Shown here: positions 33,285 through 42,987 of the stretch, piece by piece
Layout: each line of letters starts with the position of its first letter
Numbering within the stretch: the first letter of the stretch is position 1
Origin: Bradyrhizobium sp. AZCC 1721
Lineage (GTDB): Bacteria; Pseudomonadota; Alphaproteobacteria; Rhizobiales; Xanthobacteraceae
NCBI RefSeq assembly: GCF_036924715.1
Contig: NZ_JAZHSB010000001.1
Location: 1,169,001-1,233,000, forward strand
Reading direction: 5' to 3'
Length of the DNA: 64,000 nucleotides
The notes under the pieces: model-generated
The model's database searches: none
Told to the model about the DNA's origin: nothing
The model's input: only the letters and a program-made list of their open reading frames with translations
Position numbers and translations under genes: made by a program

Positions 33285-33374
33285 TAGGGTGGGCAAAGCG
33301 CAGCGTGCCCACCATATCAGAGGCGCGGTGTGGATAGGTGGTGGGCACGGCGCAAGGGCGCCTTTGCCCACCCT
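33285..33374. repeat. Dispersed palindrome, GTAGGGTGGGCAAAGC family
   Basis: Arms GTAGGGTGGGCAAAGC and a degenerate GCCTTTGCCCACCCT, with internal CGTGCCCACCAT and GGTGGGCACGGC arms. A related copy is at 61362-61513. The rest of the gap to 33626 holds only short repeat-like sequence. Confidence 0.8.
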
Positions 33375-33626
33375 TCTGTAACGGGCCTCGATTAGTCAAT
33401 CCCTTTGCGTTGTCCGCTCGCCGGGGTCTCGCTTCTGTACGGGGTCGGCGCGGGGCCGCCACCTGATGGGGTTGGAAGAGGATAGGTCGGCCAATCTACA
33501 TTGGGCGTGCTCACGAGGGCGACCTGGTGGGCAACGGCCTGACCTGATCCATCGTCCCGGCGAAGGGACTTCGCTTCGAGAAGGCCTGGTGTCGTGACCC
33601 GCCCGAAAACTGTTGCGTCTCTCCTG

Positions 33627-34655
33627 TCAGGCTGCCGCAGCCGCGGCGTTAAAAGGGGTTCCGTCGGCGAGCATGCGATGCATGATCACCGCGAGCCGGC
33701 GCGCCAGCGCCACCTTGGCTTTGCTCATGCCGGCACGATTTTTGATCCGCATGGCCCAGCTCTTTAGTTGCGAACAGCCTTTGACCGGCTTGGTCAGCAT
33801 GACGTGGGCGGCCTCGTAGAGCGCCGTGCGCACCGAGGCGTCACCGAGCTTGCTGATCCGGCCGGTGTAATCGGTCTCGCCGGATTGATGCTTCTTGGGA
33901 GTTAGCCCGAAATGGGCTCCTGTCTGCTTTGACGATTTGAATCGGGTTGGATCGTCGATCGCGCTGGCATAGGTCAGCGCCACGATGGGGCCGACCGCCG
34001 GGACTGACGTCAGCAGCCGCGCCTGTTTGTCGGATCGCGCCATCCTGCGGGCCTGCTTCTCGAAAGTTGCGAACTCGGTCCGCAGCACCGCTCGAACCGC
34101 GAGCAGCGCCTTGGCGATCATCTGCAGGTGCGGGTGGCCCGCCACGAGTTCCTCGATCCGTCCCGCGAACTCCTGCCTGCTCGTTTTGCCAACCTTTAAG
34201 CCAAAACCGCGCAGGATCCCGCGCAGACTGTTCTCCACGTCGAGAAGCTTCAATTGCACCAGCTTGCGTGCCGTCAGCAACGATCGAGTCTCTTGCGCAC
34301 TCATCGATTTGCAATGCACCGGCCGGAACCAGCCCAGCCGCATCAGTTGCGCGATGCCGCGTGCATCGTTGCGGTCCGACTTGACCGGCATCGCCTCGAA
34401 CGCCTTCCGCACGTGCCGCGTCTCCAGCAGTTCCACGGCAAGGCCGGCTGCCTTCATTGCTGCAAACAGCCATTGCGACAAAGGTCCGGCCTCCAGGCCG
34501 ATCCGTTCCAGGCCGAAGCCCAGCGAACCGAACCAGGCGATCAGGGTTTGCGGCTCGCTCGCCACTTTGGCCTCGCGCACGATCTTGCCACTAGCGTCGA
34601 CAACGCACACGCTCGAGCATTCCAATGACGCGTCGATTCCTGCATAATACTCCAT
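33627..34655 (-). mobile_element. IS110 family transposase (IS110-like element)
   Basis: A 342-residue transposase with the N-terminal DEDD-type nuclease domain (YYAGIDASLECSSVCVVDASG, DRNDARGIAQL) and the C-terminal Tnp20-type region with the catalytic Ser motif (LLTSVPAVGPIVALTYAS, GAHFGLTPKKHQSGETDYTGRISKLGDASVRTALYEAA). IS110 elements use a recombinase-like mechanism and lack long terminal inverted repeats. The ends cannot be set exactly; the element probably extends from near 33500 to near 34730. It lies downstream of the frameshifted monooxygenase gene on the same strand, whose false frame runs into it. Confidence 0.93.
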
Positions 34656-34731
34656 GGTCGTCTCTCCCTGATGCTTGGAGCGAGGCTCATCCCTCTGACT
34701 CCGTAACACCATCAATGTGAGGGACGACCGC

Positions 34732-34805
34732 CCGCCTTCCAGGCACGCCGCGCGAAGCGCGCTACCCAACAGCGCCGTAGCAAGCGCGGCTTGCCTGGAA
34801 GGCGG
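34732..34805. repeat. Perfect 14-bp inverted repeat between IS110 and monooxygenase gene
   Basis: Arms CCGCCTTCCAGGCA (34732-34745) and TGCCTGGAAGGCGG (34792-34805) enclose GC-rich sequence with its own CGCGCGAAGCGCG. It lies 76 bases upstream of the transposase start codon. It may be a REP-like target of the element or a terminator of the monooxygenase gene. Confidence 0.75.
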
Positions 34806-34834
34806 ACCGGGGCCCGTTACCCCATCTACAAAGC

Positions 34835-36224
34835 CTACTCCGCCGCTTTCGTCCGCATGTGCGGGCGAAATCTCGCCGCCGGATGCTGCTCCGTCAGCCG
34901 TGCGCGTCCCGCTCCGAACAGCTTCTCTCGCAGCGCCCCCTTCGCGTACTCGCTTTTGTACCGTCCTCGCCTTGTCAGCTCCGCGCACCAGCATGTCGGC
35001 GATATCTTCGAAATCGCCGGGCGAGGTGGCGAACGCGACGTTGAGGCCGTCGACGTCGGTCTGCTCGAACCAGGCCTCGATATCGTCGGCAACCTTCTCG
35101 GGCGTGCCGATCACGACCGGCCCCGCGCCGCCGATGCCGACATGCTCGACGACTTCGCGGACGGTCCAGACCCGGTCGGGATCGGCGCGCGTGACGTTGT
35201 CGAGCGCAGTGCGGCCGGCGTCGTTCTGGACGTGGCGCACTTCCTGGTCGAGGTCGTAGCTCGAGAAATCGACGCCCATCCAGCCCGACATCAAGGCCAG
35301 TGCGCCCTCCGTCGCGATGTGCGCCCGATAGTCGGCGTATTTCGCTTTCGCCTCTGCCTCGGTGCGGCCGAGAATGATCGTCATCATGGAGAACATCAGG
35401 ATTTCAGCCGGATTGCGGCCGATCTCCTGCGCCAGCGCGCGGATCGCGGCAACCCGCGGCCCGATGATCTTGGCCGACGGGCCCGACATGAATACGCATT
35501 CGGCATGTTGGGCGGCGAACCTTCGACCGCGCGGCGAGGTGCCGGCCTGGTACAGCACCGGCGTTCGCTGCGGCGACGGTTCGCTAAGATGGATGGCGTT
35601 GAGCCGGTAGTTGCGGCCCTCGTGCTGAATGCGATGCACCTTGGAAGGATCGGCAAAAATCCCGCGCGCGCGGTCGCGCAGCACGGCGTCGTCTTCCCAG
35701 CTTCCTTCCCAGAGCTTGTACACCAGCTCCATATATTCGTCAGCGATGTCGTAGCGGTCGTCATGCGCGGTCTGCTTGTCTTTGCCGGCGCCGCGGGCGG
35801 CGCTGTCGAGATAGCCGGTCACCACGTTCCAGCCGACGCGTCCCTCCGTGAGATGATCGAGCGTCGACATTCTCCGGGCAAACGGGTAGGGCGGCTCGAA
35901 AGAGAGATTGCTGGTGACGCCGAAGCCGAGATTCTGCGTCACCGCTGCCATCGCCGGGATCAGCATCAGCGGCTCGTTGGCCGGCGTCTGCGCGGCATTG
36001 CGCAGCGCAGCGTCCGGGCTGTTGCCGAAGACGTCATAGACGCCAAGCACGTCGGCGAGGAAAAGTCCGTCGAACCGGCCGCGCTCCAGCGTCTTCGCCA
36101 GATCGAGCCAATAGGGCAGGCGGTTGTAGTCCAGCGTGCGGTCGCGCGGATGGGTCCAGAGCCCCGGCGATTGATGCGCCACGCAGTTCATGGCGAAGGC
36201 GTTGAGCCGGATTTGTTTTGTCAT
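34835..36224 (-). pseudogene. Flavin-dependent monooxygenase (LLM class, NtaA/SnaA/DszA type), one-base frameshift
   Basis: The frame from the ATG at 36224 (TKQIRLNAFAMNCVAHQSPG) encodes a normal LLM monooxygenase to about DIADMLV near position 34990. A one-base G insertion (GTGCGCGGAGCTGAC, minus strand) then shifts the reading frame; the expected C-terminus, ELTRRGRYKSEYAKGALREKLFGAG...MRTKAAE, is intact in the next frame and stops at 34835. Without correction the frame reads through the IS110 element as a 905-codon artefact. The restored protein would have 462 residues, normal for the family, which oxidises substrates with FMNH2. Either the gene is recently broken or the base is a sequencing error. 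An intact relative is at 50298-51665. Confidence 0.82.
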
Positions 36225-36408
36225 GACGCGAACCTCGCAGCGCACAGTTCCCTTGCGCATTTGCCCGGTTAAACGCCAGGCTGTTGCCTGAAATTGTTGC
36301 ATCCTCGCTGCGTTTAGCAAGGCCCATTCGACGGGCCCTGCCACTTCCAGCGGGCGGCTTATCCCGATAGGTTGCGCCCCAACACGTTAGCGAACAAAGG
36401 AAAGAAAC

Positions 36409-37791
36409 ATGGCTGATAGAGCCGACGCGGTTGCGCGGGCACGCGAGCATCTTCATTCCGGCGCGTTTCTCGCCGAACTCGGCCGCAGGGTTGGATATCG
36501 GACCGAAAGCCAGAATCCCGGCAGCGGCGAGGCGTTGCGCGCCTATCTCGTGGACGACCTCCAGCCGGCCTTCGCCGCGCTCGACTTCTCCACCCGCCTG
36601 ATCGAATCGCCGACCGGCAAGGGCCCCTATCTGCTGGCGGATTATCGTGAGGATCCCTCTCTGCCGACCGTGCTCACCTACGGCCATGGTGACGTCGTCG
36701 ACGGCATGGAAGGCGAATGGCGCGACAATCTCGACCCGTGGCAGGTCACGACCAAGGACGAGCGCGTCTATGGCCGCGGCACCGCCGACAACAAGGGCCA
36801 GCACAGCATCAACCTCGCGGCGTTGCGCGCGGTGCGCGAGACCCGCGGCGGCAGGCTTGGCTTCAATGCCAAATTCATTATCGAGACCGGCGAGGAGATC
36901 GGCTCGCCCGATCTGCGGCAGGTGTGCGAAGCCCATCGCGAGGCGCTGAAAGCCGATCTGTTCCTGGCGTCGGACGGGCCGCGGCTCTCGGCCGATCGGC
37001 CGACGATCTTCCTCGGCTGCCGCGGCGGCAACCGCATTCATCTCGATGTTAACTTGCGCGAAGGCGGCCACCATTCGGGCAATTGGGGCGGCGTGCTCGC
37101 CAATCCCGCGACGATCCTTTGCAACGCCGTCGCGAGCCTCGTCGACGGCAAGGGACGGATGAAGCTCGACGCGCTCAAACCGCCGCGCATTTCAAACGCG
37201 GTCCGCGCGGCGCTCGCGGATGTGAAGATCGAGCCGGCCGCGCACGAACCGGCGCTGGCGCCCGACTGGGGCGAGGAGGGGCTGTCGCCGGCAGAGCGGC
37301 TGTTTGCCTGGAATACGCTGGAGGTTCTGGCGATGTCGTCGGGCAGTATCGAGAAGCCGGCCAACGCCATTCCCGGACGCGCCAATGCCGTGCTGCAGCT
37401 CCGCTTCGTCGTCGGCACCAAATACGAAGAGGTCATTGACGCCGTGCGCACGCATTTGCACGCCAACGGCTTTCCGATGGTGGAAGTCAGCGGCACGCAA
37501 CGTTTCGCCGCCTCACGCACCGATGTCGACAGCCCCTGGGTGAATTGGACTGCGAACTCGATCAGGGAGACTACCGGCAAGTCGCCGGCGATCCTGCCGA
37601 ACTTTGGCGGCTCGCTGCCGAATGACGTGTTCGCCGAGGGGCTTGGCCTGCCGACGATCTGGGTGCCGCATTCCTACCCTGGCTGCTCGCAGCATGCGCC
37701 GGACGAGCACATCCTGCTGCCGGTGACTGAGGAAGCGCTGGCGATCATGGCAGGGATATTCTGGGACCTCGGTGAGAAGGCGAAGGCGTGA
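36409..37791 (+). CDS. M20 family metallopeptidase/amidohydrolase
   Basis: A 460-residue M20 peptidase-family enzyme. Zinc-site motifs are visible: TYGHGDVVDGM (His-x-Asp), GRGTADNKGQ (bridging Asp), IETGEEIGSPD (catalytic Glu pair), and PHSYPGCSQHAPDEH near the C-terminus. Members hydrolyse dipeptides or N-acyl amino acids. The ATG follows AAAGGAAAGAAAC. It is divergent from the frameshifted monooxygenase, separated by 184 bases. Substrate unknown. Confidence 0.87.
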   Translation: MADRADAVARAREHLHSGAFLAELGRRVGYRTESQNPGSGEALRAYLVDDLQPAFAALDFSTRLIESPTGKGPYLLADYREDPSLPTVLTYGHGDVVDGMEGEWRDNLDPWQVTTKDERVYGRGTADNKGQHSINLAALRAVRETRGGRLGFNAKFIIETGEEIGSPDLRQVCEAHREALKADLFLASDGPRLSADRPTIFLGCRGGNRIHLDVNLREGGHHSGNWGGVLANPATILCNAVASLVDGKGRMKLDALKPPRISNAVRAALADVKIEPAAHEPALAPDWGEEGLSPAERLFAWNTLEVLAMSSGSIEKPANAIPGRANAVLQLRFVVGTKYEEVIDAVRTHLHANGFPMVEVSGTQRFAASRTDVDSPWVNWTANSIRETTGKSPAILPNFGGSLPNDVFAEGLGLPTIWVPHSYPGCSQHAPDEHILLPVTEEALAIMAGIFWDLGEKAKA

Positions 37792-37794
37792 CTC

Positions 37795-37858
37795 CGTCAT
37801 GGCCGGGCTTGTCCCGGCCACCACCTTCTTGCGGATGCTACAAGGCCGGGCATGACGA
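37795..37858. repeat. Dispersed palindrome, CGTCATGGCCGGGC family
   Basis: CGTCATGGCCGGGCTTGTCC and CAAGGCCGGGCATGACG arms between convergent M20 and tctA genes. A relative is at 63283-63402. Confidence 0.8.
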
Positions 37859-37886
37859 GCTGAGAAGTCGTTGGCACGCCGCTGCC

Positions 37887-39395
37887 TTACACCTCTTCAT
37901 CCAGCGCGACCAGTTCGCGCTTCTTGCGCAGCGCCGGCAGCAGCGGGCCGACCAGCAGCACGACCGCAAACAGAAGGCAGGCGGCCGAGATCGGCCGTTC
38001 GATAAAGGTCATCAGATTGCCCTGGGAGAGGATCAGCGACTTGCGCAGATTGTTCTCCAGCATCGGTCCCAGCACGAAGGCCAGCACCAATGGGGCCGGC
38101 TCGTAGCCGAGCTTTCGCATGAAATAGCCGATAATGCCGAACGCGATCATCACATAGACGTCGAACACATTGTTGCTTGAGCAATAGACGCCGATGATGG
38201 TGAACAGGATGATCAGGGGAAACAGGATGTTGTAGGGCAGCTTGAGGAGCTGGACCCACATGCCGATCATCGGCAGGTTCAACACCAGCAGCATCAGGTT
38301 GCCGATATACATGCTGGCGACGATGCCCCAGAACAGGCCGGGGTTCTGCGTGATCATCAAGGGTCCAGGCTGCAGGCCGTGAATGACGAAAGCGCCGAGC
38401 AACAGCGCCATCACCACATTCGGTGGAATGCCGAGCGTCATCAGCGGAATGAAGGCGCCACCGGCGGCGGCGTTGTTGGCGGCTTCGGGTCCCGCCACGC
38501 CCTCGATCGCGCCGTTGCCAAAGCGCTCCGGTGTCTTGGACAGTCGCTTTTCCAGAGCATAGGACGCAAAGGAAGAGATCACCGCCCCGCCGCCCGGCAG
38601 GATGCCGAGCAGAAATCCCATGATCGTTCCGCGCGACATCGGGCCCGCGCTGGCCTTCCAGTCTGCTCTGCTCGGCAACAGATGCGTGATCTTCGTGTTG
38701 ATGATGTCGCGTTTGATGATTTGTTCAGTGTTGAGCAGCACCTCGGCGACACCGAACAGACCCATGACAACAGGGACCAGCCCGATGCCGTCGATCAGTT
38801 CGACCCGGCCGAAGGTCAAGCGCGGTTGCGCGGTGATGCTGTCGAGCCCGATCAGCCCGAGCACAACGCCGGTGCAGGCCATCAGCAGCGCCTTTGCCAT
38901 CGAGCCCTGCGTCAGGAAGGTGAGCACCACGAGGCCCAGCACCATCAGGCTGAAATATTCGGCCGGCCCGAAAGCGATCGCGACGCTGGCAAGCTTTGGC
39001 GCCACCAGCATCAGCGCGATCAGCGCGAAAGTGCCGGCGATGAACGAGCCGAACGCGGCGATGCCGAGCGCAGGACCAGCGCGGCCTTGTTTCGCCATCT
39101 GGTGCCCGTCGATACATGTGACGACGGAAGCGGCCTCGCCGGGAATGTTGACCAGGATCGAGGTGGTCGAGCCGCCATACATCGAGCCGTAATAGATGCC
39201 GGCCATCATGATGATGCCGGATTCCGGCGTTCCCGACAGCGTGATCGGGAGCAACAGCGACATCGCCGAGATCGGGCCGATGCCGGGCAGCACGCCGACC
39301 AGCGTTCCGATGAAGACGCCGATGAAACAATAGATCAGATTGATTGGCTGAAGGGCGACGCCGAAGCCATGCGCGACGTTGATGAGCGTGTCCAT
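37887..39395 (-). CDS. tctA: Tripartite tricarboxylate transporter large permease TctA
   Basis: A 502-residue, twelve-helix membrane subunit. It shows the TctA features [17 protein letters not shown] near residue 35, [26 protein letters not shown], and [20 protein letters not shown]. It forms the transport channel with TctB, fed by the TctC periplasmic binding protein. It is the last gene of a tctC-tctB-tctA set and starts 7 bases after the end of tctB. Ligand class is carboxylates; the exact substrate is unknown. Confidence 0.93.
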   Translation of the reverse strand: MDTLINVAHGFGVALQPINLIYCFIGVFIGTLVGVLPGIGPISAMSLLLPITLSGTPESGIIMMAGIYYGSMYGGSTTSILVNIPGEAASVVTCIDGHQMAKQGRAGPALGIAAFGSFIAGTFALIALMLVAPKLASVAIAFGPAEYFSLMVLGLVVLTFLTQGSMAKALLMACTGVVLGLIGLDSITAQPRLTFGRVELIDGIGLVPVVMGLFGVAEVLLNTEQIIKRDIINTKITHLLPSRADWKASAGPMSRGTIMGFLLGILPGGGAVISSFASYALEKRLSKTPERFGNGAIEGVAGPEAANNAAAGGAFIPLMTLGIPPNVVMALLLGAFVIHGLQPGPLMITQNPGLFWGIVASMYIGNLMLLVLNLPMIGMWVQLLKLPYNILFPLIILFTIIGVYCSSNNVFDVYVMIAFGIIGYFMRKLGYEPAPLVLAFVLGPMLENNLRKSLILSQGNLMTFIERPISAACLLFAVVLLVGPLLPALRKKRELVALDEEV

Positions 39396-39402
39396 GGTGC
39401 GA

Positions 39403-39888
39403 TCAGCCGATTTCGAAGATGCCCGAGGGCAATTGGATCAGCAGGAGGCGTTTAAGGATCCACCACATGCCGAGCGGCACCAACAGCGCGATCGGAATGG
39501 TCAATTGCCAGCGCACCGGATCGACCAGCCGCAACAGCAGTACCATCAGCGGGATCGACGACAGCAGGAAGCCGAGCGGATTGAGCGCAAAGGCGAACAC
39601 GGCGAGGCAGGCGATGACGATCACCGGTTTTGTCCAGCGCGTGTTCTGCCAACGCGAACCGAAGGTCGGCCCGCCCTCGGTGAGCGCCGCGACGATGATC
39701 GCCGCGGCGAACAGGCACATCAGGATGCCGGTATAGAACATGACGTAACCCGCCCCGGGATCGTTGATGGTGCCGAGCTTGAGCTTGAGCCCGGACCAGA
39801 TCACGAAACCGCCGAGCGCGAGCCCGATCAGCCCGCCCCACAGTTCGGAATTGTTGAGGCGGAGTTTGACGTCACTGTCGTTATTCAT
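39403..39888 (-). CDS. tctB: Tripartite tricarboxylate transporter small permease TctB
   Basis: A 161-residue, four-helix membrane protein (LIGLALGGFVIWSGLKL, YVMFYTGILMCLFAAAIIVAAL, VIVIACLAVFAFALNPLGFLLSSIPLMVLLL and a final segment). Size and position match TctB. It lies between tctC and tctA; a GC-rich repeat fills the space upstream. Confidence 0.9.
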   Translation of the reverse strand: MNNDSDVKLRLNNSELWGGLIGLALGGFVIWSGLKLKLGTINDPGAGYVMFYTGILMCLFAAAIIVAALTEGGPTFGSRWQNTRWTKPVIVIACLAVFAFALNPLGFLLSSIPLMVLLLRLVDPVRWQLTIPIALLVPLGMWWILKRLLLIQLPSGIFEIG

Positions 39889-39907
39889 GCGAAACTCTCT
39901 CAGGCGT

Positions 39908-40053
39908 TCCCCGGACGCAGTGCAGCGCCATCAGCGCGTTTACGCGCGTCCGGACGCGCTATGGCGTTGCGCTGCAGAGCCGGGGTCCACGGCTGGCGTC
40001 ATGGGTCCCGGTCCTGCAGAGCAGCGCAAACGCGCTGCACCGCGTCCGGGACA
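39908..40053. repeat. GC-rich dispersed repeat within the tct operon
   Basis: Imperfect palindromic sequence (CCCCGGACGCAGTGCAGCGC on one side, GCGCTGCACCGCGTCCGGG on the other) filling the 174 bases between tctC and tctB. It is related to the fragment at 31450-31500. It may affect the relative expression of tctC and tctBA, as palindromes between a binding protein and permease genes often do. Confidence 0.75.
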
Positions 40054-40062
40054 CGGTTGCGG

Positions 40063-41031
40063 CTAGTTCGTCTTCTTCGCCAGCCCGAGCCTGTCGATCA
40101 CCTTGCGCTCGGATTCGGTCACTTCGACGACGAACTTCTTGTAATCCTCGGTGTTCCTGTAGTTCGGCACCATGTCGAATTTGGCGAGCGTGGCGATTAC
40201 GGCGGGATCTTCGAGCGCCTTCTTGAAAGCGTCGTGCAGCTTGGCGACGACCTTCGGGTCCATCCCCTTCGGTCCGGCGATGCCGAAGGGCGAGTCATAG
40301 ACCATGGGATATCCGAGCTCCTTCAGCGTCGGCACGTTTGGGTAGTTCGGCGAGCGCGCCGAGGTCCACACCATCAGAAGCCGCAGCTTGCCGGCGTCGA
40401 CCAAGGGGCGCCAGCCGGTCGAGTCCGCCTGCAGCATGGTGTGCTGCCCCAGCACCGCGGCATTGGTCTCCGCGCCGCCCTTGAACGGCACCTGCGTCAG
40501 TTTGATCCCCGCCATCGAGGCAATCTGCTCCATGCCGATATGCAGCGACGTGCCGGCGCCCGGCGTCGCATAGGTCACCTTGCCGGGATTCTGCTTGGCG
40601 TAGTCGACAACGTCCTGCCAGGTCTTGAATGGCGATTCGGCGCTGGTGGTGACACCGAACGTGTAGCCGGTGAGGTGAACGATGTAGGTGAAGTCCTTGG
40701 TCGGATCCCACGAGACTTCCTGCATCAGCGGCAGCCGAAACACCGTGATCGGAATCTGTGCGATGGTGTAACCGTCAGGCTTGGCGCCTGCCGCCATAGT
40801 GGCAGGCCCGACGGTGCCGGAGCCGCCGGCCTTGTTGTCGATTGCGATCGGCTGTCCCAGAACCTTCGAAGCGCTCTCGGCGATCGCGCGCATCGAGATG
40901 TCGGTCGAACCGCCCGCCGGCCACGGGACGATCAGCGTAATCGGCTTGGTGGGATATTCTTGCGCGCCGGCGGCTGCGGATATCAGCATGAAGGCAGCAA
41001 TGGCGGTCGCCAAATGGCTACGTCTGAACAT
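40063..41031 (-). CDS. tctC: Tripartite tricarboxylate transporter binding protein TctC
   Basis: A 322-residue Bug-family protein. Signal peptide LATAIAAFMLISAAAGAQ is followed by EYPTKPITLIVPWPAGGSTDISMR and the family's second motif NPGKVTYATPGAGTSLHIGMEQIA. It is the first gene of the tct operon. The ATG at 41031 follows GGGAG; a TTG nine bases earlier is the alternative. Its ligand should be a carboxylate, with no way to be more specific from sequence. Confidence 0.93.
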   Translation of the reverse strand: MFRRSHLATAIAAFMLISAAAGAQEYPTKPITLIVPWPAGGSTDISMRAIAESASKVLGQPIAIDNKAGGSGTVGPATMAAGAKPDGYTIAQIPITVFRLPLMQEVSWDPTKDFTYIVHLTGYTFGVTTSAESPFKTWQDVVDYAKQNPGKVTYATPGAGTSLHIGMEQIASMAGIKLTQVPFKGGAETNAAVLGQHTMLQADSTGWRPLVDAGKLRLLMVWTSARSPNYPNVPTLKELGYPMVYDSPFGIAGPKGMDPKVVAKLHDAFKKALEDPAVIATLAKFDMVPNYRNTEDYKKFVVEVTESERKVIDRLGLAKKTN

Positions 41032-41300
41032 ATGCAACACTCCCTTGCAGCTTCTCTTGACACGAGAGCCGCTTGTTTCTTCCCGGGCTCGATCATCCCT
41101 GAAATCGCCCAGGAAGAAAAGCGTGTTGGCGGCTGAGGCTCGCGCCGTCCGCGTCGCAACAAGCTGGAAATGACGCCAGCGACAGACGGCCTGCCGCGGC
41201 GTCCCGGACTACGGAATTTGGCTGCCGCCGCACCATGCGAATTCGGGCAATGACGACCAGCCTGGATTGTCGGCCCACTCGTTCGCAACGTCACCGCTCG

Positions 41301-42560
41301 TTAGGCAGCGCGGCGCAGGGCAAACGCTCCGATCGCGGTGACCGATGGCTTGCAACCGATCATGTCCGCCGTCAGCCGCGCGCTGCCGCACGCCAGCGTC
41401 CAGCCGAGCATGCCGTGTCCTGAATTGATGAAGAGGCCATCAAGCGGCGACCAGCCGATGATCGGCCGGCTGTCGGGCGTCATGGGACGAAGCCCGCACC
41501 AGGGCTCGATGTCGCTAGCTGCGTCGATCCCAAGCAACTCGGCGGAGGCGCGGCGCAAGACTTCGACGCGTCCTGCATCGATTATGGTATCGCTTTCGAG
41601 ATCGGCGATGCCGGCAACCCGTATGGCTGTGTGCCTGTCGCGGGCGAGCGGCGCAAATACCAGCTTGCGTTCCATATCCGTGACGCTGTGCCGAAGAAGG
41701 CGCGCCTCCGGCGCCGGTGAAAGCGTGATGCTGTAGCCTTTGAGCGGATAGATCGGCAGATAGAATCCGCACGCTTTCGCAAAAGCGCCGGATGCCGCGC
41801 CCATGCACAAAACGAAATGGTCCGCCTGCACGTGTCCCTTGCCGGTGTCGACGGCAACCAGCCGACCGCCGGAGCGAACCGGCCCGGCAATTTCGCTACC
41901 GAGTACCCATTCGACGTTGCGTTGCCCTCTCAGGCGGAGCGTCAGTCCGGCGCAAAAGGCCGCGCAATCTCCGACCTGCTCGGAGGCCGTGAAGATGCCG
42001 CCCGCGAGTTCGTGCGCGTCAAGTCTGAGCGCAGGCTCCAGCGCCAGGCATTCCGCGGGCGTCAACACCTGTTGGCCGTCGTCGTCGGCTTTCGCGGTGA
42101 CCGCGCGTCGCGCACTATCGAATTCGTTCCGGCTTCGGAACACCACCAGCTTGCCGGCCGTTCGCAATCCGAATGAGAGCATCAGGCTTTGCGTCAGCCG
42201 CGCCAGCTCGCTCCGGCTCAAGGCGGCGAGCGCAAGTTGCGCTGCAATGGTCTCGCGCACGGCTGCCGGCCGGCAAGCGAGCAGGAAGCGCGCTCCCCAG
42301 GAAATCAAGGCCGGATCGAGGCCAGCGCGGATGCGCATCGGCGAATCCGGCGACAGCAGCAGCGACGGCAGCTTCCTGAGTGTTGCCGGAGACGCCAGCG
42401 GCGCCACGAATGCGTACGAGAGCTGGCCGCCATTGGCTGCGCTGGCGTCTTTCGCGGTCGAGGCGTGCCGGTCGACGATGATGACGTCGTGCCCGGCCTC
42501 AGTAAGGCACCATGCGGTCGTCAGTCCGATGACGCCGGCGCCCAGTACGCAGATTTTCAT
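41301..42560 (-). CDS. dadA: D-amino acid dehydrogenase
   Basis: A 419-residue FAD-dependent oxidoreductase of the DadA type. The N-terminal Rossmann motif CVLGAGVIGLTTAWCLTEAGHDVIIVDR is followed by ANGGQLSYAFVAPLA, a characteristic DadA segment, and the C-terminal part has CGLRPMTPDSRPIIGWSPLDGLFINSGHGMLGWTLACGSARL. It oxidatively deaminates D-amino acids to keto acids. It is divergent from a LysR gene with operator-like palindromes between, and a D-amino-acid transaminase lies downstream of the ABC genes, supporting D-amino-acid use. Confidence 0.9.
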   Translation of the reverse strand: MKICVLGAGVIGLTTAWCLTEAGHDVIIVDRHASTAKDASAANGGQLSYAFVAPLASPATLRKLPSLLLSPDSPMRIRAGLDPALISWGARFLLACRPAAVRETIAAQLALAALSRSELARLTQSLMLSFGLRTAGKLVVFRSRNEFDSARRAVTAKADDDGQQVLTPAECLALEPALRLDAHELAGGIFTASEQVGDCAAFCAGLTLRLRGQRNVEWVLGSEIAGPVRSGGRLVAVDTGKGHVQADHFVLCMGAASGAFAKACGFYLPIYPLKGYSITLSPAPEARLLRHSVTDMERKLVFAPLARDRHTAIRVAGIADLESDTIIDAGRVEVLRRASAELLGIDAASDIEPWCGLRPMTPDSRPIIGWSPLDGLFINSGHGMLGWTLACGSARLTADMIGCKPSVTAIGAFALRRAA

Positions 42561-42676
42561 TTCGAGGTCTCATCCTGGTGATCATTCGACCGAGGCGTGA
42601 GAATCGATCGGACGAAGGCTTGTCGCTCACCAAGTCTAAGGCCCCCAAACGCCGCCATTGATGCCAAGTCTGCATG

Positions 42677-42691
42677 ATGCAAAATTTGCAT
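42677..42691. promoter_or_regulatory. LysR-type palindrome ATGCAAAATTTGCAT
   Basis: Perfect arms ATGCAAA and TTTGCAT about one base. It carries a T-N11-A arrangement, as expected for a LysR binding site. It lies 116 bases upstream of dadA, in its promoter region. Confidence 0.72.
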
Positions 42692-42809
42692 AGCCGGCCG
42701 GAGGCGTGGCAGGCTAAGGAAGATGCGATCATCGGCGAAGGCGGAACGGCTGACGTGAGCGGGCTAGAATTGACGGGGACTGCCGCAAAAGCGAAGGCGA
42801 GCGGAGGTG

Positions 42810-42824
42810 ATGCAAAGCTTGCAT
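42810..42824. promoter_or_regulatory. LysR-type palindrome ATGCAAAGCTTGCAT
   Basis: Second copy, ATGCAA and TTGCAT arms, 133 bases from the first and 163 bases upstream of the LysR start codon. The two copies support a shared operator for dadA and the regulator. The rest of the 427-base gap shows no coding sequence I trust. Confidence 0.7.
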
Positions 42825-42987
42825 TGGTCATCCCGCGTGGCGACCCGCTACGTTTGCCGGCATGGAACTTCACATTTGCTATCGAGAACCAGCGCCGGTT
42901 GGCCTCCGCAGCCATGCGTTGCCCCAGAGAGGCTATCATGGCGGCCGTCGTGGCGGCGCGGCTATCGCCTGCAATGCGGGGGTCTTG

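Noticed and set aside
33627..36344. A 905-codon fusion of monooxygenase and IS110 transposase
   Set aside because: The junction is a one-base frameshift followed by non-conserved sequence and an untranslated hairpin; the true monooxygenase C-terminus is intact in the next frame.
39379..41136. 585-codon open frame opposite tctB/tctC
   Set aside because: tctC and tctB have recognisable signal peptide and family motifs on the minus strand; the plus-strand frame is rich in His, Arg and Gln typical of shadows.
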